NCBI RefSeq assembly: GCF_900106755.1
Contig: NZ_FNNN01000005.1
Span: 62,001 to 126,000, forward strand
Origin: Bacteroides faecis MAJ27
GTDB lineage: Bacteria > Bacteroidota > Bacteroidia > Bacteroidales > Bacteroidaceae
Length of the DNA stretch: 64,000 bases
Direction of reading: 5' to 3'
Part shown: piece after piece, positions 1-8,314 of the stretch
Numbering within the stretch: the first letter of the stretch is position 1
How the letters are laid out: each line of letters starts with the position of its first letter
Program-made: the position numbers and the translations under genes
The notes under the pieces: model-generated
What the model saw: the letters and a program-made list of their open reading frames with translations, nothing else
Databases searched by the model: none
What the model was told of the DNA's origin: nothing

Positions 1-1328
1 ATATTGCATATCTTTGGAAAACCATGCGTTGTGCATTCCTTCTTCCGGAGTGAGACAAGTGAGATTTCTGCCATCGAAGCCGATACGATAGTAACGGATC
101 AGGTAGGGATCTTCATTGGCCTGTACACCATTTGCCGAAAAATAAATAAGTTGGTTCGTTTCATCTACACGAAGAATATCACGTACATACCATTCGCCTT
201 TGGTTATCTGATGAACAGGTTGGGCTGTGGTGCGATCATACATATACAGATGATTCCAGTTGTCACGTTCACTCATCCATATCATCCGTTTTCCATCTTG
301 CAAGTCGTGGCGGAAATGGCGGGAATAATTGACGTATTTATCACTTGTTTCTTCTATTAACGGACGTACTTTTCCTGTTGTAGCCGAAAGCTCCAATACC
401 CGGTAAACCTGATGGCCGCGTTGGTTGTATTCGAAGGTAACGGCTTGGCTGTCTTTATTCCATTCGGGACTCGTAAGATAATATTGTTGAGAGAATAAAT
501 CTGTTGATGGAATCACACCGTGTCCTGTTTCTACTTCGTAAATGCAGGGTATCCTAAATGGAAGTTCGTCTCCCGGTTTGGCATACTCTTGTTTGTGGAG
601 TTTAGGTTGAAGTTGGTCGGTAGGGGAGGATTCAACATAATATACATAGCGTTTTTCTACCGGGCGGATCTTGCAGGAAGCCACTTTTTTACTGTCGGGA
701 GACCAACGGATATAGGCTGAGTAATAATTTCCCAAAGTACCGTCGAGACTTAACTGTCTTTCTTTTCCGGTGGCTATTTCCTTTACATATATATTATGAT
801 TCTTAATGAATGCTACATATTTCCTGTCAGGAGAGGAGACGGGAGTTGCTGTTTTTTCGTCGTCAGTTTCCATCCAGTGGCGTTGTTTGTGTGGAGCCGG
901 CAGAGTGCCTTCGTCTGTCAGCTGATTGGTGTTGATGGCATACATCCATCGATGATTGTTGAAGACGAAACGTAGTGTATCCAACTTCTTATTGACTGAC
1001 AGACGATCCAGATAAAGAGAAGTCGATTCTATTTTACGTCCTGATGCTTCACTTAAAGCCGTTGCCATAAGTTTGTGGTCGAACAAGTCTTTCCTGTTTT
1101 TATGGTCGGCATCCACTAATACATAGAGACGTCCTTCGGGAGTATTTCGCACATACCAGAAATGATGTGTTTCATCAATCCACTCCGGATTCACATTGGA
1201 ATAGAATACTTTGTTGGCACTGAATTTTTCTCCTGATGAGTAAGCGCGGCGGTAATCTTCTATGGTACCTTGTGCAACAGCTGTGTTTGTGCAAAAGAGC
1301 AAGACTGCTAATAACAGGTTTTTCATGA
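1..1328 (-). CDS. S9 family peptidase (DPP IV type), N-terminal part
   Basis: The reading frame starts at ATG 1328 and runs off the left edge, so about 442 residues are visible. It begins with a signal peptide (KNLLLAVLLFCTNTAVAQG), which points to export to the periplasm. The rest resembles the N-terminal beta-propeller of dipeptidyl peptidase IV: repeated blocks such as SPDRKYVAFIKNHNIYVKE, RWSPDSKKVA and YSRHFRHDLQDGKRMIWMSE. The catalytic alpha/beta-hydrolase domain with Ser, Asp and His should lie beyond the window. Members of the S9B group remove N-terminal dipeptides, often X-Pro, from peptides. The gene is divergent from the GNAT gene. Family assignment is firm; substrate preference cannot be judged. 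Confidence 0.9.
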
Positions 1329-1522
1329 TTCTACGATTAAAATTTGCCAACAAAGTAAACGATAATAATAGGAGAAAACAAACGCATTGTATTATTTTTC
1401 TATTGATTTGGACGATTGTCTGATTGTATCTGTATATTCTTAGAATGTGATATTCTCAATTTCAGCATTTATATCAGAGCAGGGACCGGCTGGACCGGTT
1501 CTCAAGATATACTTTCGAGAAA

Positions 1523-1552
1523 TTGTTTATCAGGTGAATTTTTATACCTTTG
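1523..1552 (+). promoter_or_regulatory. Bacteroides-type promoter of the GNAT-sigma operon
   Basis: A TTG at 1523-1525 and TACCTTTG at 1545-1552 are separated by 19 bp, matching the -33/-7 pattern of the Bacteroides primary sigma factor. The next ATG in frame is at 1587, giving a leader of about 30 nt. Confidence 0.65.
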
Positions 1553-1586
1553 CAAGATACTGATAAGATGTTCAAAGTTTTACAAT

Positions 1587-2030
1587 ATGGAGATAAAAAA
1601 AGTAATTTCTGATAAAAAAGAGTTTTTGGAACTGTTGCTGCTGGCTGATGAACAGGAAAGTATGATCGACCGTTATCTGGAACGTGGTGATATGTTTGTC
1701 CTGTATGATGACGGGTTGAAAGCGTGCTGTGTCGTCACCTGTGAAGGGGAGAGGATTTACGAAATTAAGAATATAGCTACGATCTCTTTTTTCCAGCGAC
1801 AGGGATACGGTAAACGCTTGATTCAATTTTTATTTGAACATTATCAAGGGAGGTGCTCTGAAATGTTGGTTGGAACGGGAGATGTGCCTTCTACGAGATC
1901 TTTCTACGAACATTGTGGCTTCACCATCTCTCATCGGGTAGAGAACTTTTTTACCGACAATTATGACCACCCTATGTATGAAGACGGTGAACAACTGGTA
2001 GATATGGTGTATCTGAAAAAGACATTTTAG
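1587..2030 (+). CDS. GNAT family N-acetyltransferase
   Basis: A 147-residue protein. An upstream in-frame ATG at 1416 exists, but it lies before the promoter at 1523-1552, so 1587 (MEIKKVISDKKEFLELL) is the better start. The GNAT acetyl-CoA site is visible as IATISFFQRQGYGKRLIQF, with the Q/R-x-x-G-x-G/A pattern (RQGYGK), followed by the typical late strand STRSFYEHCGF. GNAT enzymes transfer an acetyl group from acetyl-CoA to an amine; the acceptor here is unknown. The ECF sigma gene follows 13 bp later, so the two are probably co-transcribed. Confidence 0.85.
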   Translation: MEIKKVISDKKEFLELLLLADEQESMIDRYLERGDMFVLYDDGLKACCVVTCEGERIYEIKNIATISFFQRQGYGKRLIQFLFEHYQGRCSEMLVGTGDVPSTRSFYEHCGFTISHRVENFFTDNYDHPMYEDGEQLVDMVYLKKTF

Positions 2031-2043
2031 TGTTTACTCTGTA

Positions 2044-2724
2044 ATGGAAATGGATGTAAACCGGTTGGTGGAAGAATATGGGAATATGATTTCCACGATT
2101 GCACACCGGATGATTCAGAATAAAGAAATAGCCCGCGAAGCGGCGCAGGAAGTGTGGTATGAACTTTGCAAAAGTTTCCATAGTTTTAAAGGCGATTCGG
2201 AACTTTCTACATGGATATATACTATTGCCCGGCGTACCATCGGCAGGTATGCGGAAGGTGAAAGGCAGATGAAGATGACCGAGGTAGAATATTTCCGTTC
2301 GTTGCCTGAAATCGAATATTCCGGTGAGGAAGAGGCAAAGCGGGAATGGATAAAGGAAAGATGCGACTGGTGTATTACTGCTCTGAATCATTGTCTGAAT
2401 AATGATGCCCGACTGATTTTTATCTTTAGAGAAAATGTAGGGTTGCCCTATCGGCAAATTAGTGCGATAATGGAACTGAAAGAAAGCAATGTACGGCAAA
2501 TCTATAACCGTTCAATTCAAAAAATCACTCTTTTTATGAATGATACCTGTCCGTTGTATAATTCCGGTGGTACCTGTAAGTGTCGTATTTGTAAACCGGT
2601 ACATTCCATTGATATGGATAAGGAATACGCAATAGTGCAGAGAATGATGAGGCTGGCAGATTTATACCGGAAATTTGAAAAAGAGTTGCCTCGAAAAAAT
2701 TATTGGGAGAGATTTTTGCTGTAA
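2044..2724 (+). CDS. ECF-type RNA polymerase sigma factor with C-terminal Cys cluster
   Basis: A 226-residue sigma-70 family protein of the ECF class. Region 2 spans about residues 5-75 (AREAAQEVWYELCKSFHSF, then STWIYTIARRTIGRYAEGE). Region 4 spans about 115-165 (LPYRQISAIMELKESNVRQ). It directs core RNA polymerase to a set of alternative promoters. After region 4 there is an unusual tail of about 55 residues with four close cysteines (CPLYNSGGTCKCRIC), which could bind a metal or sense redox state. No anti-sigma gene of the FecR or zinc-finger type is adjacent, so the tail may replace it; this is inference. GNAT lies 13 bp upstream and a DinB-family gene 61 bp downstream. Confidence 0.85.
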   Translation: MEMDVNRLVEEYGNMISTIAHRMIQNKEIAREAAQEVWYELCKSFHSFKGDSELSTWIYTIARRTIGRYAEGERQMKMTEVEYFRSLPEIEYSGEEEAKREWIKERCDWCITALNHCLNNDARLIFIFRENVGLPYRQISAIMELKESNVRQIYNRSIQKITLFMNDTCPLYNSGGTCKCRICKPVHSIDMDKEYAIVQRMMRLADLYRKFEKELPRKNYWERFLL

Positions 2725-2754
2725 GTTGTCACAAACCTCATGTGTGTTTTCACT

Positions 2755-2785
2755 AACTATATGTATAATTTAAAAACATATAGTT
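2755..2785. promoter_or_regulatory. 10-bp inverted repeat abutting the DinB start codon
   Basis: AACTATATGT at 2755-2764 and ACATATAGTT at 2776-2785 are perfect inverted repeats with an 11-nt spacer. The ATG of the next gene starts at 2786. It may be an operator or an RNA hairpin that covers the ribosome landing site. Confidence 0.4.
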
Positions 2786-3316
2786 ATGAGTAAAATTGAA
2801 TTTTTAAAAGAGCAGATGATAGAGGCTCGCGCTTTTGTGAAACGTTTGATGTCCGAATTGCCGGAAGATTTATGGTATGTGATTCCCGAGGGTACGGATT
2901 CAAATTTCATCTGGCAGGTGGGACATTTATTGGTTTCGCAGAATTTTCATACTATGACTGCTGTGACAGGAGTAAATAAGAAAGTAGGAGAGCTGTTGCC
3001 TATTAAAGAATATAACAGAATATTTAATGGAATGGGAACCATGCACCGTTCTATAGAAAAAGATATGATTCCCGTACTTAAATTAAAAGAAGAGTTTGAG
3101 ATTGTTCACCAAATTTGTATCAGTAGCTTGGAAACATTAAATGATGATATCTTATCCGATTGTTTGGAACCTCTTCCGTTTAAACATCCGGTAGCAGAAG
3201 TAAAGTATGAAGCACTGGCATGGAGCTTCAAACATGAAATGTGGCATAGTGCGGAAATGGAAGCTATCAAAAGAGATTTAGGCTATCCGATTGTGTGGAT
3301 GAAACAAGAAATATAA
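2786..3316 (+). CDS. DinB family protein
   Basis: A 176-residue protein with the DinB/YfiT four-helix fold. The expected metal-binding histidines are present: one in NFIWQVGHLLVSQNFH near residue 50 and two in WSFKHEMWHSAEMEAIKRDL near residues 150-160, a HxxxxHxxE-like pattern typical of DinB_2. Relatives include metal-dependent thiol transferases and damage-inducible proteins, but most have no known substrate. The position after an ECF sigma gene suggests it may be part of that sigma factor's response; this is inference. A perfect inverted repeat ends exactly at its start codon. Confidence 0.8.
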   Translation: MSKIEFLKEQMIEARAFVKRLMSELPEDLWYVIPEGTDSNFIWQVGHLLVSQNFHTMTAVTGVNKKVGELLPIKEYNRIFNGMGTMHRSIEKDMIPVLKLKEEFEIVHQICISSLETLNDDILSDCLEPLPFKHPVAEVKYEALAWSFKHEMWHSAEMEAIKRDLGYPIVWMKQEI

Positions 3317-3405
3317 TAATATAAGCGGAATTATAAAAAAATGGGGCATTAATCGGAAGACCAGTGTCCCATATTATATTTGTTCTACTCGTGAAGTATT
3401 TATAA

Positions 3406-3639
3406 ATCATATACGGTTACGGCAATCAAACCACAGGTGCTTGTGGAGGTATTGACTTCTGGGGCAGTTGCTGGGAATGGACTTCATCCACGAACGCAGA
3501 TGGTTTGTATATTGTCAAAGGTGGTAGTTGGGACTCTGACCGTGATGATTGTCGCAGCGAAAAATCGGATGTCGTAAGAACGGGTACGCAAGGCTATGTC
3601 AATGTTGGTTTCAGGGTAGTAAGAACCGATTTTATTTAA
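3406..3639 (+). pseudogene. Remnant of a formylglycine-generating-enzyme-like (SUMF1/FGE) gene, C-terminal end
   Basis: A 77-codon open stretch without a start codon, preceded in frame by TAA at 3403 and ending at TAA 3637-3639. The translation carries the hallmarks of the C-terminal end of the SUMF1/EgtB/PvdO fold: GSCWEWTSS, then VKGGSWDSDRDDCRSE, then VNVGFRVVRTDF at the very end. A complete family member has about 250 or more residues, so at least two thirds is missing. The upstream 90 bp does not continue the fold in any frame that I could read. It is best explained as a decayed gene left after a deletion. Confidence 0.75.
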
Positions 3640-3849
3640 TCATTAAAAACAATATTCAAATATGAAAAAGTTATGTGGAACATATGATTTCTTAAATATT
3701 CGTCTTATTATAACTCACAAAAGTGACTATAAATTCAATTAGTATTGAATATAATTAAATATAGATTTAATTATATTCAAATAATTATTTGTTTTATTCG
3801 TTTTTGTGATTACTTTTGTGATAAATTAAATCATCTAAATGTAAATCAT

Positions 3850-4824
3850 ATGAAGTGTATCTCTCTTACTTTAGCTCTTTTCTTATCCTTGTGTAGCTTT
3901 TTATGTCAGGCTCAGATTCTTCCTGTGGAAGAGCAAGCAGTAGTCTTGAATACAAAAGAGGGGGATATAAAAGGAAAGCTGCTGCTTCCTGATGAAGGGA
4001 AAGTATGGCCGGTAGTATTATTGATAGCTGGTTCGGGACCAACTGACATGGATGGAAATTCAGCTGTTGGTAACATGAAGAATAACTCGTTGAAGTTTCT
4101 GGCTGAAGGTTTGGCGAAGAATGGCATCGCATCTTTGCGTTTTGATAAGCGGGGGATAGCAAGTAGTGCTGCTGCCGGAAAGGAGGAGGTAAAACTACGT
4201 TTTGAAGATTACGTGAATGATGTGATCGGATGGATTGATTATTTGGCAAAGGACCGTCGTTTCACCGGTATTACGGTAGTTGGTCATAGCGAAGGTTCGT
4301 TGATTGGTATGTTGGCTTGTAAGGACCGTCCGAAAGTAAAGGGATTTGTTTCGTTGGCGGGAGCCGGGCGTCCGGCTTATGAATTGATAGAAATTCAGGT
4401 TGCCGCTCAGAAGTTACCTGAAGCGATGCTGAAAGAAGTGGCTTCCATTAATGAGTCGCTGAAGGGTGGTAAAGAGGTGACGGATGTTCCTGTGTATTTA
4501 CAATCGTTGTTTCGTGCTTCTGTTCAGCCATACCTTATTTCATGGTACAAATATAATCCTCAGACTATTATTGCTGCTTTGAAAGTATCCGTTCTGATTG
4601 TACAGGGGAAAACTGACATTCAAGTTTCCGTGGAAGATGCGGAACTATTGAAGAAGGCTTGTCCTGCTGCCAGATTCCTTCTGATCGATCGTATGAATCA
4701 TGTTTTGAAAGATTGTGATGTGACGGATCAGCAACAGCAACTTGCTGTTTATACTAATCCTTCGTTACCTGTGAATACCATTTTAATATCTTCTGTCAGT
4801 TCATTTATAAAGAAACCAAAGTAA
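3850..4824 (+). CDS. Secreted alpha/beta hydrolase
   Basis: Read from ATG 3850 this is a 324-residue protein. An in-frame ATG at 3745 would add 35 residues of Ile- and Phe-rich sequence ahead of a clear signal peptide (KCISLTLALFLSLCSFLCQA), so the later start is preferred. The hydrolase fold shows the oxyanion region LIAGSGPTDMDGN, the nucleophile elbow VVGHSEGSLIGM (Ser in GHSEG), an acid in VLIVQGKTDIQV and a late His in RMNHVLKDC. It probably hydrolyses an ester or amide in the periplasm; the substrate is unknown. The DUF2089 gene starts one base after its stop. Confidence 0.85.
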   Translation: MKCISLTLALFLSLCSFLCQAQILPVEEQAVVLNTKEGDIKGKLLLPDEGKVWPVVLLIAGSGPTDMDGNSAVGNMKNNSLKFLAEGLAKNGIASLRFDKRGIASSAAAGKEEVKLRFEDYVNDVIGWIDYLAKDRRFTGITVVGHSEGSLIGMLACKDRPKVKGFVSLAGAGRPAYELIEIQVAAQKLPEAMLKEVASINESLKGGKEVTDVPVYLQSLFRASVQPYLISWYKYNPQTIIAALKVSVLIVQGKTDIQVSVEDAELLKKACPAARFLLIDRMNHVLKDCDVTDQQQQLAVYTNPSLPVNTILISSVSSFIKKPK

Positions 4825-4825
4825 T

Positions 4826-5107
4826 ATGGGGGAGATAAAGAAGCGTTTACCATTACAGTGCCCGGCATGTGATGCTCCTTTGAGAGTGAACCGGTTGTTT
4901 TGCGAAGAGTGTAATACAGAGGTTTGTGGTAATTTTGAACTGCCTCTGCTGGCACGGCTGTCGGAAAAGGAACAGCAGTTTGTACTCGACTTTGTAAAAT
5001 CGAGTGGCAGTTTGAAAGATATGGCAAAAAATATAGGAGTCAGTTACCCTACTGTTCGAAATATATTGGATGATTTAATCGAAAAACTAACAAAAATGGA
5101 TGTATGA
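4826..5107 (+). CDS. DUF2089 family zinc-ribbon/HTH protein
   Basis: A 93-residue protein. The N-terminal third has two CxxC knuckles (CPACDAPL and CEECNTEVC), which should form a zinc ribbon. The rest reads as a helix-turn-helix: LSEKEQQFVLDFVKSSGSL, then MAKNIGVSYPTVRNILDDLI. This layout matches DUF2089, whose members are thought to be small DNA-binding regulators. It is sandwiched between a hydrolase and a membrane protein in one operon and overlaps the latter by 4 bp (ATGA), so it may control this operon. The regulatory role is inferred from the HTH alone. Confidence 0.8.
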   Translation: MGEIKKRLPLQCPACDAPLRVNRLFCEECNTEVCGNFELPLLARLSEKEQQFVLDFVKSSGSLKDMAKNIGVSYPTVRNILDDLIEKLTKMDV

Positions 5108-5694
5108 TGGGAAATAAGGTAATAGAACAAATCGTAAATCCGTTCATTCGGATTGCCGGTATGAAAGCATTGGGCTGGGGAGTTTTAGGTCTGGCTGTTT
5201 CTACGTGGATCTGTTGGATATCCGGTTATCATTATCACGGATTGCTTCATTTCGGTCCTGCTCCCAATCCGGCTTGGTGGTGTTATTTGGCGGAGCATTT
5301 GATCGTGTGGCTGATTCCTGCGTTACAGTTCTTTCTTGGAGGTGTTTTTTTGTCACATTCCCACATTCGTATAGTAGATGTGTTGGGCACTGTGCTGTTT
5401 GCCCAGTTACCGTTACTGGTGATGAATTTAATTAGTTTATTGCCGCCTATGCGAATGTTGTCTCAAATGGATATGAACATGTCACCCGAAAAGCTGCTGG
5501 CACAACCTTATTTCTTGCAAGCGGTGGTTTTGTCGTTGCTGGGATTACCCTTTCTGATCGTTATGCTTGTATGGATGTTTAACGCATTGAAGGTATCTTG
5601 CAACCTGAAGAGCTGGCAGTTGTGGACAGTTGCACTAGTAGGAATTATCGGCGGTGATGTTTTGTGCCGTATAGTGATCGGGTGGTTGTATTGA
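5104..5694 (+). CDS. Multi-pass membrane protein, YIP1-like
   Basis: A 196-residue integral membrane protein with about five hydrophobic segments (for example GWGVLGLAVSTWICWISG, ALQFFLGGVFLSH, FLQAVVLSLLGLPFLIVML and LWTVALVGIIGGDVLCRIVI). The overall pattern resembles the YIP1 family often found next to DUF2089-type regulators, but I cannot confirm it. Translation is coupled to the DUF2089 gene: ATG 5104 overlaps its TGA stop, and a second ATG follows at 5107. No catalytic motif is visible. Function unknown. Confidence 0.7.
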   Translation: MMGNKVIEQIVNPFIRIAGMKALGWGVLGLAVSTWICWISGYHYHGLLHFGPAPNPAWWCYLAEHLIVWLIPALQFFLGGVFLSHSHIRIVDVLGTVLFAQLPLLVMNLISLLPPMRMLSQMDMNMSPEKLLAQPYFLQAVVLSLLGLPFLIVMLVWMFNALKVSCNLKSWQLWTVALVGIIGGDVLCRIVIGWLY

Positions 5695-5702
5695 CGGTCA
5701 AA

Positions 5703-5792
5703 AACATGGTGACACTATCCTGCTGTCATAGTGTCACTATCACACAGATATAGTGACACCATAACAATGGGATAGTGTCACCATGTTAAGAC
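5703..5792. repeat. Array of four 22-bp units with a palindromic core, between convergent genes
   Basis: Four 22-bp units start at 5705, 5727, 5749 and 5771. Each begins with a version of the 13-bp odd palindrome ATAGTGWCACTAT. The outer units also form a perfect 18-bp inverted repeat (5703-5720 with 5770-5787), and an inner 10-bp pair (5731-5740 with 5750-5759) nests inside it. The array lies between the stop codons of two convergent operons, so it could act as a two-way terminator. The strict period and palindromic cores also suit an array of protein-binding sites. A related five-unit array occurs at 51678-51787. Confidence 0.85.
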
Positions 5793-5816
5793 TGTTTATA
5801 TTGCCATCCAGGCTTC

Positions 5817-7172
5817 CTATTCATTGAACCAGTCTATCTTTTTAGAGAAGTACATTACTAATGCCAGAATGCAGAACAATCCCAAACTACCTGCCAGTAA
5901 AGCGAAGGTCTCCAGCTGAATGAGAATAAAGATATAAAGGTAAAGGATGCTCAACAATCCGGACATGATCAGTGCAGGTTTCTTCTTTTTGATGATACCA
6001 AACATATATCCTCCTACCAACATAATGGTTAATGCAGCCGATATTAAATATGCTGGGTTGAAACCGATATGTTCGGAGAAGGAGAGTAGTAAGCTGTAAA
6101 ACAGACATAATGCCAGACCTACCAGTAAATATTGTAAAGCGTGGATACGGGTCTTATTCATGATTTCTGTGAAGAAGATTACTCCGAATGTTAGCAGGAT
6201 AATCAGAATTGCATATTTGGCGGAACGCATAGATTGTTGATATTGCTCTACCGGAATCTTAAAGTTGACACCAAAACTGGAATTATCCACCTCTTTAATA
6301 TTGGCACCACTGTAATCCATCATGACCTGTGAATAGTTACGGTTCAGATTTAAAACCTGCCATTGAGCCGAGAAATCTTTTTCTGTGACATTCCGGTTAT
6401 TAGGCAAATAATTGCCTGTAAAACTGGGGGTGCTCCAGTTAGCTTTCAGATCAACACGAGTTGTTTTCCCCAGTGGGATAAAGTTTAGAGATTGAGAACC
6501 TTTCAGTTTTATTTTTATCTCATAAGGCAGTTTCTTGTTCGTCTTCAACTCCGACAGATTAGCGATGGTATGCACACCTGTACTGCTTAATCCCCTGTTG
6601 TCCATTCCCGGTTCAAAGATATAAACAGAATCTCCCAAAGCAATGCTGATTTGCTCGCTGATTCCCCGCATGTCCGTCAGGTTCAGGCAAATGGCAGCTC
6701 TGTCCAATTGTAGTTGCTCTATATCTATTCTGCTTTTTCTCAGTTCTTCCGAGCTGAATGAACCTTTCAATGTGAGCTCCGACTGATATACATTGACCTC
6801 ATAGATACTCCTTTTGAGTATTTCTGTTTTTAGCTGGCCATTGATTGAAAGTTCGTCAGGGAATAACATCAGGTCTTTGATAGATACTTTCTTTTCCCCT
6901 TTGTTTTCCGTAACGACCGGATACTGGATATTCAGATACGGTCCGGTGACGGTCTGTGCAAGGCTCCATTTTTCGCTTACCTCGTTAATTGCTTCTTCCT
7001 GTGTGCGTCCTCGTTCCGAGATGAGGTCTTCGATCATAAACATAGGTATCATCAGAAGAATAATTAATCCTCCGATAATCACAATTTTGATTGTTTTTGA
7101 GAAGCGATGCAGGCATCCTAATGGTTGCTGCTGTTCTACCTCTTCGTTTGATTTTTCATTGAAACCGTCCAT
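5817..7172 (-). CDS. creD: Cell envelope integrity protein CreD
   Basis: A 451-residue inner-membrane protein. It has an N-terminal membrane anchor (IVIIGGLIILLMIPMFMIED), then the CreD signature around residues 40-70 (LISERGRTQEEAINEVSEKW, then GPYLNIQYPV), a large periplasmic beta-rich part to about residue 300, and five or six C-terminal membrane helices. In enterobacteria CreD is a target of the CreBC system and affects envelope stability and beta-lactam response; no creBC genes are visible here. It is the last gene of a three-gene operon behind a membrane protein and a small winged-helix regulator, an arrangement that suggests the regulator controls creD. Length is normal for the family. 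Confidence 0.92.
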   Translation of the reverse strand: MDGFNEKSNEEVEQQQPLGCLHRFSKTIKIVIIGGLIILLMIPMFMIEDLISERGRTQEEAINEVSEKWSLAQTVTGPYLNIQYPVVTENKGEKKVSIKDLMLFPDELSINGQLKTEILKRSIYEVNVYQSELTLKGSFSSEELRKSRIDIEQLQLDRAAICLNLTDMRGISEQISIALGDSVYIFEPGMDNRGLSSTGVHTIANLSELKTNKKLPYEIKIKLKGSQSLNFIPLGKTTRVDLKANWSTPSFTGNYLPNNRNVTEKDFSAQWQVLNLNRNYSQVMMDYSGANIKEVDNSSFGVNFKIPVEQYQQSMRSAKYAILIILLTFGVIFFTEIMNKTRIHALQYLLVGLALCLFYSLLLSFSEHIGFNPAYLISAALTIMLVGGYMFGIIKKKKPALIMSGLLSILYLYIFILIQLETFALLAGSLGLFCILALVMYFSKKIDWFNE

Positions 7173-7197
7173 AAGATAATAGTGTTTAGATGAATTA

Positions 7198-7494
7198 TTA
7201 TGTTGACTTTAGAAAATTCTCTAAGGCTTCAATATGGGATTTAAAGGCATCTCTGCCTAATTTTGTAGCTCGGAAAACTGTTCGTGGTTTTCGGCCTACA
7301 AAACCTTTTATGCATTCGATATATTTCAGCTCTTCCAGTGCACGGGTATGACTTGCCAGATTGCCATCTGTCAGGGAAAGCTGTTCTTTCAGAAAATTGA
7401 AATCAGCTTCCTCATTGACCATCAGCACAGCCATAATCCCCAACCGGACTTTGCTTTCGAATGCTTTATTAATATTTTGGAATGCTTCTATCAT
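7198..7494 (-). CDS. Small winged-helix transcriptional regulator
   Basis: A 98-residue protein consisting of a single winged helix-turn-helix. SKVRLGIMAVLMVNEEADF forms the first helices, FLKEQLSLTDGNLASHTRAL is the HTH, and GRKPRTVFRATKLGRDAF is the wing and last helix. It resembles the stand-alone transcriptional regulators of the HTH_27/HTH_34 type, which bind as dimers. Its ATG follows directly on the TAA stop of the upstream membrane-protein gene, so the two are tightly coupled. A 7-bp palindrome just before the operon (8103-8121) is a likely autoregulatory operator. Confidence 0.85.
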   Translation of the reverse strand: MIEAFQNINKAFESKVRLGIMAVLMVNEEADFNFLKEQLSLTDGNLASHTRALEELKYIECIKGFVGRKPRTVFRATKLGRDAFKSHIEALENFLKST

Positions 7495-8094
7495 TTATGA
7501 TTTCCTTCTTTCGTAATGTAAATAGAACAATATGCCATATAGAATATGGAACCCACCGAAACCGATGGCCCAAAACAGTAAGGAATGACCTTCCCAAAAA
7601 CAGTCGATGATTCCCAGTCCGATAAAGGCATATCCTAACCAGGCAATGCTTGAATAGGTAAACTTGGAAACATTGACTAATGTCAGACCATAAAATAAAA
7701 GCATGATTGATGCTATTATGTCATAATATCCATGCAATAGAATGGAAATACATAATATGCCTCCGGTCAACATCGGGAGAGAAAAATTCCACAATGCCCG
7801 ATAAGTCAGCCGGCTAAAAAACTTTTGCCCAGTCTTTTTGGATTTATAGTAGGAAAGGATACAGGCAGTGACAGCGGAGACTGTCAATACAAGTGAAGCT
7901 ACTATGATCATTAGTTCCAAAGCTGTGCTCAACTTTGTGTCTGGTGTAATAACTTGTGTAGCGACATAGGCGCCCACTAATGCGTAAATGCCCGCCATAA
8001 TTGCAGCGAGACCACTGAAAGAGATAAACTTTGAGGACTTTTCCATCAACTCTTTTATCTCATTTACTGATTCTAATGCTTTGTCTTTATTCAT
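7495..8094 (-). CDS. Six-helix membrane protein of unknown function
   Basis: A 199-residue protein with a short cytoplasmic N-terminus (residues 1-22) and about six hydrophobic helices (FSGLAAIMAGIYALVGAYVA, LMIIVASLVLTVSAVTACI, FSLPMLTGGILCISILL and others). No catalytic or transport motif is visible. It is the first gene of the operon with the small winged-helix regulator and creD. Such membrane proteins often pair with this regulator type in Bacteroidetes; whether it senses a signal for the regulator is only a guess. I do not recognise a named family. Confidence 0.8.
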   Translation of the reverse strand: MNKDKALESVNEIKELMEKSSKFISFSGLAAIMAGIYALVGAYVATQVITPDTKLSTALELMIIVASLVLTVSAVTACILSYYKSKKTGQKFFSRLTYRALWNFSLPMLTGGILCISILLHGYYDIIASIMLLFYGLTLVNVSKFTYSSIAWLGYAFIGLGIIDCFWEGHSLLFWAIGFGGFHILYGILFYLHYERRKS

Positions 8095-8102
8095 ATAAAA
8101 AG

Positions 8103-8121
8103 TACTTTGTAGTGCAAAGTA
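8103..8121. promoter_or_regulatory. Likely operator of the winged-helix/creD operon
   Basis: TACTTTG at 8103-8109 and CAAAGTA at 8115-8121 are perfect inverted repeats around a 5-nt spacer. The site sits 9 bp upstream of the first ATG of the operon (8094) and contains a near-match to the -7 element, so binding there would block transcription. The likely ligand is the winged-helix protein encoded in the same operon. Confidence 0.5.
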
Positions 8122-8263
8122 AAATAAAAGATTTCAGATGAACAAGATTTTAATCGGATTATTTTGAAGAGAAATGTTGAGATATACTATTAATACGTTG
8201 ATAATTGATTAGTATATGGATAAATGAAGTTGTATGTAATCACTAAATTCGATATATAAACGA

Positions 8264-8287
8264 AATTAGTCAAATGTTTGACTAATT
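8264..8287. promoter_or_regulatory. 24-bp palindrome, candidate orphan operator
   Basis: AATTAGTCAAA (8264-8274) and TTTGACTAATT (8277-8287) are perfect 11-bp arms around TG. The size and symmetry fit an operator for a TetR-type dimer. It lies 27 bp upstream of the first in-frame ATG of an MFS pump remnant; no regulator gene is next to it. Confidence 0.5.
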
Positions 8288-8314
8288 CGGGGGAAATACA
8301 GTCAGTCTTTAAAC

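Noticed and set aside
1416..1586. 57-residue N-terminal extension of the GNAT gene.
   Set aside because: It includes the promoter elements at 1523-1552, so it is unlikely to be translated.
3662..3742. A 26-codon ORF starting MKKLCGTYDFL after the FGE remnant.
   Set aside because: Too short, with no features; it lies in an A/T-rich leader region.
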